Positions 18,294 to 26,731 are shown, counted from the first letter of the stretch. The stretch: 64,000 nucleotides of DNA from Flavihumibacter cheonanensis (GCF_022352215.1 NZ_JAKRWF010000001.1:310001-374000); one strand, 5' to 3'. The notes: generated from the sequence alone by a model not told the origin. Program-made: numbers and translations.

Positions 18294-18358
18294 GTGAAAG
18301 GTGAAAGGTGAAAAGTGAAATAGCTTTTCATTTTCACCTTTCACTTTTCACTTTTCAC
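18294..18358 (+). repeat. Heptamer array C, inverted pair (4 + 4 units) between rpmD and rplO
   Basis: The left arm (18294-18321) is GTGAAAG, GTGAAAG, GTGAAAA, GTGAAAT. The right arm (18331-18358) is TTTTCAC, CTTTCAC, TTTTCAC, TTTTCAC. The arms are each exactly 28 nt and can form a near-continuous hairpin of four stacked heptamers around a 9-nt loop. The array begins 5 nt after the rpmD stop and ends 46 nt before the rplO start. Confidence 0.88.
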
Positions 18359-18404
18359 ATTAATGCGAGGGGTGATTCCCCGAAAGTTTAAAATCAGAAA
18401 AAAC

Positions 18405-18854
18405 ATGAAACTGCACAATTTACAACCAGCAGAAGGTGCTACGCACAAAGAAAAAAGATTAGGTAGAGGTGAAGCATCCGGTAAGGGTGGTACTTCTACA
18501 AAAGGTAATAAGGGTGGCCAGAGCCGCGCAGGTTATAAATCCAAGCGTGCTCACGAAGGTGGTCAGATGCCAATTCAACGTCGTGTTCCCAAGCGTGGAT
18601 TCACCAATATTCACCGTGTAGAGTTTAAGGTGTTCAACCTCGGACAGATTGATCAGCTTGCAGAAAAATACAACCTGACTGAATTTAGCCTGGAAACATT
18701 ATATATTAATGGTTTGATCGCTCATACTGATTCAGTAAAAATTCTGGGTACTGGTGAGTTGAAAACCAAACTGAATTTCAAAGTAAACGCTGCCAGTGAT
18801 AAAGCGAAAGCAGCAATTGAAGCGGTAGGCGGAACTATTGAAATTGTAAAGTAA
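18405..18854 (+). CDS. rplO: 50S ribosomal protein L15
   Basis: L15 is a late assembly protein of the large subunit. It has 149 residues from the ATG at 18405; the in-frame ATG at 18363 would add 14 residues not seen in the family. The glycine-rich region with LGRGEASGKGGTSTKGNKGG, the SRAGYKSK block and PKRGFTN are typical. A full intrinsic terminator hairpin follows, separating it from secY. Confidence 0.97.
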   Translation: MKLHNLQPAEGATHKEKRLGRGEASGKGGTSTKGNKGGQSRAGYKSKRAHEGGQMPIQRRVPKRGFTNIHRVEFKVFNLGQIDQLAEKYNLTEFSLETLYINGLIAHTDSVKILGTGELKTKLNFKVNAASDKAKAAIEAVGGTIEIVK

Positions 18855-18870
18855 TTTTCTTTATCTTGCC

Positions 18871-18900
18871 GGACGCATTGGAAAAATGCGTCCTTTTTTT
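18871..18900 (+). terminator. Intrinsic terminator between rplO and secY
   Basis: A perfect 9-bp stem (arms 18871-18879 and 18885-18893) with a GGAAA loop is followed directly by seven T residues. It lies inside what is normally one operon, so it may attenuate secY and map relative to the ribosomal proteins. An in-frame ATG at 18886 sits inside the right arm and is not taken as the secY start. Confidence 0.88.
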
Positions 18901-18930
18901 ATTGGAGGCTCACTTAAATTTCAGAAATCC

Positions 18931-20265
18931 GTGAAGAAATTAATTCAGACGCTGAAGAATATCTGGAGCATTGAAGAGTTAAGAAGTAAGATCATAACCA
19001 CACTGCTGCTTATTCTAATTTACAGGATCGGTGCACACATCGTGTTACCCGGTCTGGATCCTAATAAAATTGATACCGAAACTGCCAAATCAGGAGCACT
19101 CGGATTGATTGATGCCTTTGCAGGTGGTGCCTTTTCCCAGGCTTCCATATTTGCATTGGGTATCATGCCCTACATCTCTGCTTCCATTTTCATGCAGCTT
19201 ATGACCATCCTGGTTCCGAAGATGCAGAAGATACAGAAAGAAGGAGAGAGCGGCCGTAAAAAAATCAACCAGTGGACACGCTACTTAACTGTTGCTGTAA
19301 CAGCAGTACAGGCTGGCGCTTATGTTGCTTACCTGAATCAGGTTAACGGCGCAGCAATGCTGGCGTCCTATGCTCCCTATTTCTGGTTGTCAACTACTGT
19401 CGTTCTAACAGCAGGTACCCTCTTCGTAATGTGGCTTGGTGAGAAAATAACAGACAAAGGTTTGGGTAATGGTACTTCCCTGATTATCATGGTTGGTATC
19501 CTGGCTCGTCTGCCTCAGTCTGCTATCCAGGAATGGGCTGCCAAGAGCAACCGGGGTAGTGGTGGTTTGTTGGTTTTCGTAATAGAAATTGCAGTATTGA
19601 TTGCTATTATTATGGGCTTGATTGTATTGGTACAGGGTGTTCGTAAGATCCCTGTTCAATATGCTAAGCAGATCATTGGTAATAAACAGTTCGGCGGTGC
19701 CCGTCAGTTCCTCCCGCTGAAGGTGAACGGAGCTGGTGTTATGCCTATCATCTTCGCCCAGGCTATCATGTTCCTGCCAACGCTTTTCTCTTACACCAGC
19801 TTTGAATCTGGTCAGGGTATTGCAAGAATCTTCTCTGATCCAAGGGATGCATGGCACATGGTAATTTATGCAGTAATTGTAATTGGATTTACATTCCTCT
19901 ATACGGCTTTGATCTTTAATCCCAAGCAGATTGCTGAGGATCTGAAGCGAAATAACGGTTTTATTCCCGGAGTTAAACCCGGCCAGGAAACTGCTGACTA
20001 CATCGGAGCTGTAATGGACAGGATTACGTTACCAGGTGCGGTTTTGCTGGCACTCGTTGGTATCCTTCCCGGTTTCGCACAGCGCCTTGGAATTACGCAG
20101 GGATTTGCATCCTTCTTTGGAGGTACTTCATTGCTGATCATGGTTGGTGTAGTATTGGATACTTTACAACAGATAGAGACACAACTGCTCATGCGTCAAT
20201 ATGACGGACTCATGAAAAGTGGTCGAATCCAGGGTCGCCAGGCGGTTAGTACCACCACCATTTAA
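18931..20265 (+). CDS. secY: Preprotein translocase subunit SecY
   Basis: SecY is the central channel of the Sec translocase in the inner membrane. It has 444 residues and ten transmembrane segments. The start is taken as the GTG at 18931 (KKLIQTLKNIWSIEELR follows), because the in-frame ATG at 18886 lies within a terminator stem and would add 15 atypical residues. Signatures are the plug-region stretch GGAFSQASIFALGIMPYISASI, GLGNGTSLIIMVGI, and the cytoplasmic loop NGFIPGVKPGQETADYI. It closes the ribosomal cluster and is followed by another terminator and map. Confidence 0.96.
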   Translation: MKKLIQTLKNIWSIEELRSKIITTLLLILIYRIGAHIVLPGLDPNKIDTETAKSGALGLIDAFAGGAFSQASIFALGIMPYISASIFMQLMTILVPKMQKIQKEGESGRKKINQWTRYLTVAVTAVQAGAYVAYLNQVNGAAMLASYAPYFWLSTTVVLTAGTLFVMWLGEKITDKGLGNGTSLIIMVGILARLPQSAIQEWAAKSNRGSGGLLVFVIEIAVLIAIIMGLIVLVQGVRKIPVQYAKQIIGNKQFGGARQFLPLKVNGAGVMPIIFAQAIMFLPTLFSYTSFESGQGIARIFSDPRDAWHMVIYAVIVIGFTFLYTALIFNPKQIAEDLKRNNGFIPGVKPGQETADYIGAVMDRITLPGAVLLALVGILPGFAQRLGITQGFASFFGGTSLLIMVGVVLDTLQQIETQLLMRQYDGLMKSGRIQGRQAVSTTTI

Positions 20266-20290
20266 TAAGAAATACGCTAAATAATATAAC

Positions 20291-20328
20291 TCCCGGCAAT
20301 GGACTACCTTTGCCGGGAATTTTTTTTG
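20291..20328 (+). terminator. Terminator after secY overlapping a promoter-like box for map
   Basis: A 9-bp stem (arms 20291-20299 and 20310-20318) with a 10-nt loop runs into a T-rich tail. A perfect -7 box, TACCTTTG at 20305-20312, lies in the loop and right arm. Transcription from it would begin near 20319, about 14 nt before the map start. No good -33 box is seen. Terminator and promoter thus appear to share the same bases. Confidence 0.75.
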
Positions 20329-20332
20329 AAAC

Positions 20333-21133
20333 ATGATATATTATAAAACCAGTGCGGAGGTTGAACTGATCCGTGAAAGTAGTTTGCTGGTAAGTAAAAC
20401 GCTTGCACATGTTGCCAGTGTAATTAAACCTGGTATGACTACTATTCAAATTGATGAGCTCGCAGAAACCTTTATTCGGGATCATGGGGCAGTACCTTCT
20501 TTTAAAAACTACAAAGGATTTCCTTTTACCTGTTGTATCAGCGTGAACGACGCAGTTGTTCATGGATTTCCCAACGATCGACCACTTCGCGACGGAGATA
20601 TCGTTTCTGTTGATGTAGGCGCGTATAAAAATGGATTTCATGGAGATAGCGCTTATACGTTTGCGTTAGGAACGATTACAGATGAAGTAAGTCAGTTACT
20701 GGAAGTAACCAAAACATCTCTTTATCTTGGAATTGAAAAAGCGGTGGCGGGAAACAGAGTGGGTGATATTTCGTTTGCTATCCAGGAATATGCAGAGAAA
20801 AAATTCAAATACGGGGTAGTTCGGGAATTGGTTGGTCATGGTTTGGGCAGACACCTGCATGAAGAACCCCAGGTGCCCAACTATGGGAAAAGAGGTAGCG
20901 GTGCCAAACTCAAGGATGGCCTTGTAATTGCCATTGAGCCCATGATTAACATGGGCGTGAAGGAAGTGTGGTATGAGGAAGATGGCTGGACAGTTAAAAC
21001 AAAAGATGGCTTACCGGCTGCACATTTCGAACACACCATTTGTGTGCGCAGAGGGAAAGCTGATATCCTTTCCAATTTTGAAGATATTGAAGCAGCAGAG
21101 AAGGCGAACCCGAATCTGTTTACGAAAAACTGA
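20333..21133 (+). CDS. map: Type I methionine aminopeptidase
   Basis: This cytoplasmic enzyme removes the initiator Met from nascent proteins. It has 266 residues with the pita-bread fold. Metal ligands can be seen in DIVSVDVG and HGDSAYTF (two Asp), in GHGLGRHLHEEP (His), in VIAIEPM (Glu) and in the C-terminal AHFEHTICV (Glu). It commonly follows secY, as here, but the usual infA that would come next is absent. A strong terminator ends it. Confidence 0.96.
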   Translation: MIYYKTSAEVELIRESSLLVSKTLAHVASVIKPGMTTIQIDELAETFIRDHGAVPSFKNYKGFPFTCCISVNDAVVHGFPNDRPLRDGDIVSVDVGAYKNGFHGDSAYTFALGTITDEVSQLLEVTKTSLYLGIEKAVAGNRVGDISFAIQEYAEKKFKYGVVRELVGHGLGRHLHEEPQVPNYGKRGSGAKLKDGLVIAIEPMINMGVKEVWYEEDGWTVKTKDGLPAAHFEHTICVRRGKADILSNFEDIEAAEKANPNLFTKN

Positions 21134-21150
21134 TAGTTTACTCGTTTTTT

Positions 21151-21195
21151 AACCTGGTCAGATTGGGTGATTTCACTCCTGACCAGGTTTTTTTT
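21151..21195 (+). terminator. Rho-independent terminator after map
   Basis: An 11-bp perfect stem (arms 21151-21161 and 21179-21189) has a small inner GTGA/TCAC helix and ends in eight T residues. A T run on the other side could let it work in both directions. Confidence 0.88.
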
Positions 21196-21244
21196 ATTTC
21201 CCATGTTTACACTGATGTAAGAATTTATCATCAAAACATGGAAA

Positions 21245-21691
21245 ATGAAAAAGGACCAACAACTAAAACTCGAAAATGAGCTACTGAAAATCCGCCTGCT
21301 GGCTGAAACAGGGGCAGTAGTTCATATTGATAGCGATGCCAGTCCGGAAATGGAGCATGCTTTTTTGCAAATGGTTTTAACTATTGAAAGCCAGTATCCA
21401 CTAAAAAAGACAACCGTACACAATTTCATTGGTGAGCCTTTATTACCAGTATTGGAGCATCTTAAAACTGAGCAGGATTGTTCCCTGGAGGTGGAAAAAC
21501 TGTTACAGGTGCTAGACCTGAATTCCATCGACGTAGTATTCCCGGAACATTTATCCTGGAAGGAAATGCTTCGGTTCCTGGTCCAGGACCTGATGCCCGA
21601 ACCGATCGATGATATCCGAATGCCACAATTAAGGGCGCTGTTCTTCTATGATACGTTTCATCCGGATAGTCCGGTCTTTTTACCCAATTGA
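21245..21691 (+). CDS. Conserved hypothetical protein, 148 residues
   Basis: I do not recognise this family. The product has no signal peptide or membrane segment and is acidic, with a helical N-terminus (KKDQQLKLENELLKIRLLAE) and a C-terminus ending FHPDSPVFLPN. It is probably a small cytoplasmic protein. It lies between the map terminator and the flavoprotein gene (28-nt gap). The frame is clean and its codon use resembles its neighbours, so it is likely a real gene. Confidence 0.7.
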   Translation: MKKDQQLKLENELLKIRLLAETGAVVHIDSDASPEMEHAFLQMVLTIESQYPLKKTTVHNFIGEPLLPVLEHLKTEQDCSLEVEKLLQVLDLNSIDVVFPEHLSWKEMLRFLVQDLMPEPIDDIRMPQLRALFFYDTFHPDSPVFLPN

Positions 21692-21719
21692 AGCACTGTA
21701 TATACCTATTTTTGCCGTA

Positions 21720-22943
21720 ATGAAAACAAGAACCCTGGTAGTAATAGGAGGGGGAGCGGCTGGTTTTTTTTGTGCTGTCAATGCTGCGGCACTTGATCCC
21801 GCTTTGCGGGTTATCATACTGGAAAAATCATCAAAACTTTTATCCAAAGTCAGAATCAGTGGGGGCGGAAGATGTAATGTGACACATGCCTGTTTTGAAG
21901 TGCCTGCTTTATCTAAGCGGTATCCCCGGGGGGAACAGTTTGTGAAAAAATGCTTTGGATATTTTAGTCCATCTGACACCATTCAATGGTTTGAAAAGAG
22001 GGGCGTTCTGCTGAAGGTGGAAGCCGATGGCAGGATGTTTCCAACAACCAATGATTCCTCCACCATCATTGAATGTCTTTTGAAAGAAGCCGACAAAACA
22101 GGAGTAGAGATTCGAATGAACCAAGAAGTAAAAAAACTGGAAAGAAAAGGTATTCAATGGCTTGTTCAGACAAATATCGGAGAGCTAATTGCAGATAAGG
22201 TTTGTATAGCAACAGGAGGTTATCCGAAAGCACAGCAGTTCGACTGGCTGAAGGCGACCGGGCATAGTATTCAGGAACCAGTTCCATCTCTGTTTACGTT
22301 CAATTTGCCCGGACATCCGATCCGAGACCTGATGGGAGTGGTAGTGGATCCGGTGCAGGTGAAAATACAGGGATCCAAACTCCAGGAAAAGGGACCGGTG
22401 CTGATCACACATTGGGGACTAAGTGGCCCGGCTATCCTGCGACTAAGTGCCTGGGGAGCAAGGCAACTGGCAGCATCCAATTGGACATTCAGGTTACTCA
22501 TCAATTGGGTGCCGGCTTATCACGAACAATCTTTGCTTGAGTTTATTCGCCAATTCCGGAATGAAAAGGGAGCACTTAAAACCCAGAACCGGAATCCATT
22601 TGGGTTGCCTCAGCGGTTCTGGGAATGGTTGCTTACAGAAGCGGGTATTGGCCTGGAGACCAAATGGGGAGAATTACCCTCAAAGGAGCAAAATAAACTG
22701 GTAAAGTTGCTGGCAGCTATGGAATTGGAGGTCAAAGGTAAAACCACCTTTAAAGACGAATTTGTAACAGCGGGAGGTATAAGTCTTGCAGAGATAAATC
22801 CCACCACAATGGAAAGTAAATTAAGCCCCGGTTTGTATTTCGCTGGAGAAGTGCTGGATGTGGATGGAATAACGGGAGGATTTAATTTTCAGCATGCCTG
22901 GACCAGTGGATGGCTGGCTGCCCGGAACATCATTAAAAAATAG
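21720..22943 (+). CDS. BaiN/HI0933-type FAD-dependent oxidoreductase
   Basis: This is a flavoprotein of the HI0933 family, whose members reduce or oxidise diverse, mostly unknown substrates in the cytoplasm. It has 407 residues from the ATG at 21720; an upstream in-frame start at 21648 would run back into the preceding gene. The Rossmann FAD-binding motif GGGAAGFFCA is at residues ~10-19, ISGGGRCNVTH near 50, and the C-terminal FAD loop GLYFAGEVLDVDGITGGFNFQHAW near 375. TATTTTTG lies just ahead of the start and may be a -7 box. Confidence 0.9.
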   Translation: MKTRTLVVIGGGAAGFFCAVNAAALDPALRVIILEKSSKLLSKVRISGGGRCNVTHACFEVPALSKRYPRGEQFVKKCFGYFSPSDTIQWFEKRGVLLKVEADGRMFPTTNDSSTIIECLLKEADKTGVEIRMNQEVKKLERKGIQWLVQTNIGELIADKVCIATGGYPKAQQFDWLKATGHSIQEPVPSLFTFNLPGHPIRDLMGVVVDPVQVKIQGSKLQEKGPVLITHWGLSGPAILRLSAWGARQLAASNWTFRLLINWVPAYHEQSLLEFIRQFRNEKGALKTQNRNPFGLPQRFWEWLLTEAGIGLETKWGELPSKEQNKLVKLLAAMELEVKGKTTFKDEFVTAGGISLAEINPTTMESKLSPGLYFAGEVLDVDGITGGFNFQHAWTSGWLAARNIIKK

Positions 22944-23013
22944 GCTCAAAAGGCCGTTGGAAGCGGATTTTGCCTATCTTTGCAGGCCCGAATAAAACCA
23001 TCGGGAAATTTCT

Positions 23014-24912
23014 ATGTTTCATAACATTTTTGCTAAACAATTAAACGCTGATGCTCAGGAGTCTGCTGCTGCCCCGGCAGAAGCAACTACAGCGACAACA
23101 ACTGCACCTGAGGCGCCGGTAGCGACTGCTCACGACGATTTCGACTGGAGCATCGACAAGCGCAATGTAGCTTCCTATAAGGAAGAAGAAAAAGCGAAGT
23201 ACGACAAAGTGTACGAAGCTACTTTCGTATCCATTACAGATGGAGAACTGATTAAAGGTTCTGTTGTTGGTTTAACTAAAACCGATGTAGTACTGAATAT
23301 CGGCTTTAAAAGTGATGGTCTGATTTCCCTGAACGAATTCCGCGATCTGCAGGGCTTGAAAATCGGTGATGAAGTGGAAGTAATGGTGGTGGAAAAAGAA
23401 GACCGCCAGGGGCACCTGCATCTCAGCCGTAAACAGGCACGTATTACCCGTGCCTGGGAAAAAATTGTGGAGGTTCACAAGACCGGTGAAATTGTTACCG
23501 GAACTGTTACCAGCAAAACCAAAGGTGGACTTATCGTGGATGTATTTGGTATGGAAACCTTCCTGCCAGGTTCTCAGATTGATGTGAAGCCGGTAACGGA
23601 TTACGATCAGTTTGTTGGTAAGACCATGGAATTCAAAGTGGTGAAAGTAAACGAAGCCATCAAGAACGCGGTTGTATCTCACAAAGCATTGATCGAAAGC
23701 GATATCGAAGCACAGCGTGCAGAAATCATGGGCAAACTCGAAAAAGGTCAGGTACTGGAAGGTACCATCAAGAATATTACCGATTTCGGTGCGTTCATGG
23801 ACCTGGGTGGCCTCGATGGTCTGCTCTATATTACCGATATCAGCTGGGGACGTATCAACCACCCTTCAGAGGTGTTGAAACTGGACCAGAAACTGAATGT
23901 GGTAGTACTGGATTTCGACGACGACAAAAAACGTATCAGCCTTGGTCTGAAGCAACTTACTCCGCATCCATGGGATGTGCTGCCTGAGAACATTGCAGAA
24001 GGTAATGTTGTGAAAGGTAAAGTAGTGAATATCGAAGATTATGGTGCGTTCCTGGAAATCATGCCGGGCGTAGAAGGACTGGTACACGTTAGTGAAATTA
24101 CCTGGGCGAATACTCCAATCAACGCGAAGGAATTCTTCAAACTGGGTGATGAATACGAAGCGAAAATCGTTACCCTTGATAAAGACGCTCGCAAGATGAG
24201 CCTTTCTATCAAGCAAATGACTCCTGATCCCTGGAATGAGATTGAAAACAAGTTCCCGGTTGACAGCCGTCACAGTGGACTGGTGAAGAACATTACTCCA
24301 TACGGCGTATTTGTTGAACTTGAGCCTGGAATCGGTGGTATGATCCATATCAGTGACCTCAGCTGGCTGAAGCGTTTTAATCACCCTTCTGAGTATACCA
24401 AAGTGGGTGAGAAGATCGAGATCATCATCCTGGGCATTGATAAAGAAAACCGCAAACTTCAACTCGGACACAAGCAACTGGAAGAAGATCCATGGAATGC
24501 ATTGGAAGATACCTTTGCAATCGGTACCGTGCATGAAGGAACTGTTATCCGCAAGGACGACAAAGGAGCAATCGTACAGCTGCCTTATGGCCTGGAAGGA
24601 TTCGCTCCGAACCGTCATCTCTCTAAAGAAGATGGTAGTTCTGTAAATGCAGATGAAACCAACCAGTTCATGGTGATCGAATTCGATCGCAATGAAAAGC
24701 GGATCGTGGTTAGCCATGCCCGTACATGGGAAGTTGCCAAAGCTGAAGAAAGAGAAGCAATCAAGAAGGAAGCTAAAGCTGAAGCCGACAAAACCAAGAA
24801 GGCTGTTAAAAACATCCAGAGCAAGGTGGAGAAAGCTACCCTTGGTGACCTGGGTGTGCTGGCTGAACTCAAGAAGAAGCTGGAAGGCGGAGAAGGAGAA
24901 GGCGCTCAGTAA
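23014..24912 (+). CDS. rpsA: 30S ribosomal protein S1
   Basis: S1 binds mRNA and aids initiation on structured or leaderless-like transcripts. It has 632 residues. The N-terminus is Ala/Thr/Glu-rich (QESAAAPAEATTATT), a Bacteroidota-style extension. Six S1 domains follow; recognisable cores include GTIKNITDFGAFMDLGG, GKVVNIEDYGAFLEI and GLVKNITPYGVFVELEPG. The C-terminus is a Lys/Glu/Ala-rich helix. A TATCTTTG box at 22975-22982 may be its -7 element, although the TTG upstream is only 15 bp away. A perfect terminator follows. Confidence 0.96.
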   Translation: MFHNIFAKQLNADAQESAAAPAEATTATTTAPEAPVATAHDDFDWSIDKRNVASYKEEEKAKYDKVYEATFVSITDGELIKGSVVGLTKTDVVLNIGFKSDGLISLNEFRDLQGLKIGDEVEVMVVEKEDRQGHLHLSRKQARITRAWEKIVEVHKTGEIVTGTVTSKTKGGLIVDVFGMETFLPGSQIDVKPVTDYDQFVGKTMEFKVVKVNEAIKNAVVSHKALIESDIEAQRAEIMGKLEKGQVLEGTIKNITDFGAFMDLGGLDGLLYITDISWGRINHPSEVLKLDQKLNVVVLDFDDDKKRISLGLKQLTPHPWDVLPENIAEGNVVKGKVVNIEDYGAFLEIMPGVEGLVHVSEITWANTPINAKEFFKLGDEYEAKIVTLDKDARKMSLSIKQMTPDPWNEIENKFPVDSRHSGLVKNITPYGVFVELEPGIGGMIHISDLSWLKRFNHPSEYTKVGEKIEIIILGIDKENRKLQLGHKQLEEDPWNALEDTFAIGTVHEGTVIRKDDKGAIVQLPYGLEGFAPNRHLSKEDGSSVNADETNQFMVIEFDRNEKRIVVSHARTWEVAKAEEREAIKKEAKAEADKTKKAVKNIQSKVEKATLGDLGVLAELKKKLEGGEGEGAQ

Positions 24913-24933
24913 AACAGACAAGATTCCAAATAC

Positions 24934-24966
24934 AAAAGGTGCAGTTCAACACTGCACCTTTTTTTA
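24934..24966 (+). terminator. Rho-independent terminator after rpsA
   Basis: A perfect 12-bp stem (arms 24934-24945 and 24951-24962) with a TCAAC loop ends in a run of T residues. It lies 21 nt after the rpsA stop. Confidence 0.93.
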
Positions 24967-25627
24967 TGGCTGGAAACAAAAAAGCCTGCCTTGAAATGCT
25001 CCATGGAATAAGTAAACCTAGAAGGTTGGCTGCTGATTACATAAACATTCACTCCGTTTATTTGGCCAAATGGTTTTAATTCCCCCTTCGCTACTACGCA
25101 CCGGTTGCATTCAAAGCAGGCATAAAATTTTAAAAGAGCTGGTTTCCCCCTTGAGGGCAAAAGTTTACAGGGTATTGGGGTGGTGGGGTCGGAAAACGGC
25201 GGAAGAGATCAATTGCCGTGGATTTTCATGGATCTTAGAAAAGAAAGTTGATTGACATTGGATTCGTCGGTTTCATAAGATATTGAAAGAGTTCTGGACG
25301 GTTGTTACTGGACATTGGATGGTTGGAGGTTGCGATTCCCGTCAATCAACTTCTGATACAAATGTAGTAAGCCTGAAGGCCTGGTACAAGAGCGGAATTG
25401 CTGAATTTTGGGGATTCGGTAATTACTGCTTATTTCGTAAAATTTCGACTGTAAGAAAGGATAGTTACGATGGGAAAAAGGCTAATTTTATGAAAAATCC
25501 CCAGCATGGTAGATTCCACACTCATATATTTACGTAGAATTACTATAGTGGATATTCCGGATTTTTTACATCTTGCAAACCGAAATCTGCCGTATAGCAG
25601 GGTTTCACCAATAGTAAAATTCACCGT
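24967..25627. other. 661-bp stretch with no recognisable gene
   Basis: Short open frames of 60-84 codons exist on both strands, but none has a known motif, a good start context or codon use like the flanking genes. No hairpin with a T tail, tRNA or repeat array was found by eye. It may hold the promoter of the response regulator; TACATCTTG near 25567 is a weak -7 candidate. Confidence 0.5.
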
Positions 25628-26299
25628 ATGAAAAAACCAGACCCCAACCATCCTATCAAGGTGGCGATTGCCGATGATCATGCTCTCTTTCGTGCTGGCG
25701 TTAAAACTGCCCTGTCAGCGAAAAAAGATGTAGAGCTGATAGCTGAGGCGGATAATGGGATGCAGCTTTTGAACCTTCTGAAACATATTGAGCCGGATGT
25801 GATCCTGCTTGATATCCAGATGCCAATCATGGATGGAATTAGCACCCTTCCTGAGATACGTAAGATTAATCCGCATGTAAAAGTGATCATCCTTTCAATG
25901 CACAATGATCATTCCATGATCTCCAAACTAATGGAAATTGGTGCCAACTCCTATCTTACCAAAAACTCTGATTCAGAAACCATCTACCAGGCAATAAAGA
26001 CCTGTTATGAACAGGAATTCTTTTTTAACGAGCTCACCAACAAAGCGTTGCTGACTGGTTTGCGTACCCGTAAAAATGAGCCTGAACATCTCATGGATGC
26101 CCAACTTTCGGAAAAAGAAATCCGGATTTTGAAACTGATGTGTGAAGAGAAGACCACCAAGGAAATTGCGGATATCGTGGATATCAGTCCCAGGACCGTG
26201 GAAGCAATCCGTGATAAATTAAAGACTAAAACCGGTGCTAAATCAATGGCCGGACTTGTAATGTATGCAGTGAAAAAAGGGTTCGTTCAGGAAACCTGA
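25628..26299 (+). CDS. NarL/FixJ-type response regulator (orphan)
   Basis: This is a DNA-binding two-component response regulator of 223 residues. The receiver domain (residues ~10-127) has acidic Asp16 and Asp17, phosphoacceptor Asp62 in LLDIQMP, Ser90 and Lys112. A C-terminal LuxR-type helix-turn-helix (residues ~155-215) contains LSEKEIRILKLMCEEKTTKEIA and SPRTVEAIRDKL. No histidine kinase gene is adjacent, so the partner must be encoded elsewhere; targets are unknown. In Bacteroidota such orphan regulators often pair with kinases that sense envelope state. That is family knowledge, not shown here. Confidence 0.93.
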   Translation: MKKPDPNHPIKVAIADDHALFRAGVKTALSAKKDVELIAEADNGMQLLNLLKHIEPDVILLDIQMPIMDGISTLPEIRKINPHVKVIILSMHNDHSMISKLMEIGANSYLTKNSDSETIYQAIKTCYEQEFFFNELTNKALLTGLRTRKNEPEHLMDAQLSEKEIRILKLMCEEKTTKEIADIVDISPRTVEAIRDKLKTKTGAKSMAGLVMYAVKKGFVQET

Positions 26300-26316
26300 G
26301 CACATCTAAAGCTACT

Positions 26317-26508
26317 TTATAAAAATGCCAGGCTAAGGCCTCCGGATAATTCAACCGGTAAAACTTCTTCCCCTGTTTGTTCAGTTTTTGTGCAGACAGG
26401 GGATTTTTGTTTGCAGATAATGCCGGCATTGGCACCGGATATCATGAGGCTGCCGGAAAAAATTACCAGGGCAAAAACGAATGTGAATTTTAACAGGATG
26501 TCTTTCAT
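26317..26508 (-). CDS. Small exported peptide of unknown function
   Basis: This is a 63-residue frame from an ATG at 26508, with a purine-rich stretch just upstream. Residues 1-28 form a classic signal peptide (MKDILLKFTFVFALVIFSG, ending GANAG). The mature part is short and contains two cysteines six residues apart (Cys32 and Cys38), then charged and hydrophobic residues. It is convergent with the response regulator, whose stop is 17 nt away. The signal peptide supports a real gene, but there is no family match I recognise. Confidence 0.5.
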   Translation of the reverse strand: MKDILLKFTFVFALVIFSGSLMISGANAGIICKQKSPVCTKTEQTGEEVLPVELSGGLSLAFL

Positions 26509-26731
26509 CTCTAAAGGTTGTGCCCATTTTGACAGCATTCCATAACCTTTCGTTGTATCAGCACAAAAAAAATCAGGATACTTTTCAGGAACCTCGTAAT
26601 ATTTCTACAAAGGCTAGGTACTAGTACTCAATTTGGGCATCCATTCGTCGAAATTTTCGATAAAAGCTTTCATTTCTTCGACGGTAGTTAGAATTTTAAC
26701 GTTCGTTATATCCTCGAATCCAAATCCGACT

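Noticed and set aside
18886-18930. ATG at 18886 as the secY start
   Set aside because: It lies in the right arm of a perfect terminator stem and would add residues not seen in SecY; the GTG at 18931 gives the family N-terminus.
23272-24921. Long minus-strand frames opposite rpsA
   Set aside because: They mirror the codon pattern of a certain gene, and their products have no domains.
24906-25160. 84-codon minus-strand frame with CFECNRC
   Set aside because: The frame runs through the rpsA terminator and has no start context; the two-cysteine motif alone is not enough.
25070-25537. Two plus-strand frames of 61 and 84 codons before the response regulator
   Set aside because: No motif, no promoter or start signal, and codon use unlike neighbours.
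26238-26435. Second minus-strand frame overlapping the small exported peptide
   Set aside because: It overlaps the response regulator and has no signal peptide or motif; the 63-residue frame is the better choice.
26633-26731. Extended N-terminus of the T9SS surface protein from a TTG
   Set aside because: It would place 33 residues before a clear signal peptide; the ATG at 26732 is used.
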